A program made the position numbers and the translations under genes. Shown in pieces: positions 5,322-5,731 of a stretch of 5,731 nucleotides of DNA. The DNA lies in NCBI GenBank assembly GCA_028712015.1, contig JAQTRB010000121.1, positions 1-5,731 of the forward strand, read 5' to 3'. The first letter of the stretch is position 1. Every line of letters starts with the position of its first letter. This DNA is from Syntrophales bacterium (GTDB taxonomy: Bacteria > Desulfobacterota > Syntrophia > Syntrophales > UBA5619). The notes under the pieces are model-generated. The model saw only the letters and a program-made list of their open reading frames with translations, was not told the origin of the DNA and did no database searches.

Positions 5322-5731
5322 TTAGCGGCAACTGATGCAGACGGCCAGATCCTCCGCCGGGATCTCGGCCTTCCGGCTGATGTAGGTCAACTGATCCTCC
5401 GGTGCAAAGTAGCGCCCGCAGACCTTGCAGGCCTGCATCTTGAAGGTCCGGCCCCAGATCTTCCGGATATCGCCCTTTTCGCTGGTCTCCATCTCGATGT
5501 GACCAGTGGGACAGACGTAGGCGCAGGCGCCGCAGCCGATGCAGGTCGATGACTCTTCCTGGAACGGGGTGCAGACGTTCTTTTCCGTCCCCCGGTAGGA
5601 AAAGCCGATGGCGCTGACGCCGACGATCTTCTCGCAGGTCCGGACGCACATCCGGCACAGGATGCACTTGACGTTGTCCTTGTCCGGCGTGAATCTCGGC
5701 TCGGGCGCGACGCCCATCTCGGCGGCCATCT
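5322..5731 (-). CDS. Iron-sulfur subunit, NuoG/HoxU-like (partial, C-terminal part)
   Basis: The reading frame is open to the window edge, so only the last 135 or so residues are seen. The Met encoded at 5727-5729 is probably internal, because the family has an N-terminal [2Fe-2S] domain first. Two ferredoxin-type [4Fe-4S] motifs are visible, counted from that Met: C22-ILC-RMC-VRTC32 and C63-IGC-GAC-AYVC73, with CVRTCEKIVGVSAIGFSYRG between them. This is the dicluster arrangement of NuoG, the HoxU subunit of bidirectional hydrogenases and related formate dehydrogenase or Fe-hydrogenase chains, so it would pass electrons between NAD(H) or ferredoxin and a catalytic subunit. The chain then carries a short tail with two more CxxC pairs (C101/C104 and C131/C134) and stops, so it lacks a fused catalytic domain. 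It is convergent with the mutase operon. The exact enzyme cannot be named without the upstream neighbours. Confidence 0.85.
   Translation of the reverse strand, partial: MAAEMGVAPEPRFTPDKDNVKCILCRMCVRTCEKIVGVSAIGFSYRGTEKNVCTPFQEESSTCIGCGACAYVCPTGHIEMETSEKGDIRKIWGRTFKMQACKVCGRYFAPEDQLTYISRKAEIPAEDLAVCISCR

Overview
This GC-rich window looks like a bacterial chromosome. It holds six complete plus-strand genes and the 3' part of one minus-strand gene. The mix is a B12-dependent acyl-CoA mutase of the type common in anaerobes plus a fragment of a hydrogenase, formate dehydrogenase or NuoG-like iron-sulfur subunit. That would suit an anaerobic, perhaps syntrophic, fatty-acid-oxidising organism such as a Desulfobacterota (Deltaproteobacteria) member. 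This placement is inferred from gene content only; there is no rRNA or other phylogenetic marker here.

Layout. Positions 1-64 hold a good sigma70-like promoter and ribosome binding site for a cytoplasmic cyclophilin (65-547). Positions 548-768 are an intergenic stretch with a hairpin, a consensus -35 box and a leader of about 100 nt. From 769 to 5184 runs a tight plus-strand operon: acyl-CoA mutase large subunit (769-2451), separate B12-binding small subunit (2494-2904), MeaB-type GTPase chaperone (2901-3887), BtuR/CobO-type corrinoid adenosyltransferase (about 3902-4450) and an MBL-fold hydrolase of the YycJ/WalJ type (4450-5184). Several junctions overlap by 1-4 nt. A perfect 12-bp hairpin flanked by A and T runs (5205-5240) closes the operon. 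It also faces the convergent minus-strand gene (5322 to beyond the window end), so it should work in both directions.

How the genes fit together. The large and small subunits would form the coenzyme-B12 mutase. The adenosyltransferase makes the adenosylcobalamin, and the MeaB GTPase gates its loading and repair. The main observation concerns substrate. Automatic annotation would probably call the mutase methylmalonyl-CoA mutase. However, the two residues that set specificity in that enzyme (Tyr89 and Arg207, Propionibacterium numbering) are Phe89 and Gln207 here, at identical positions. That is the pair known from isobutyryl-CoA mutase. The 136-aa small subunit, with an LSGAH motif, also fits the isobutyryl-CoA mutase layout. 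The operon is therefore best read as a complete isobutyryl-CoA/n-butyryl-CoA isomerisation cassette with its own cofactor supply, joining branched C4 acyl-CoA metabolism to beta-oxidation. No mobile elements, CRISPR arrays, tRNAs or rRNAs were seen.
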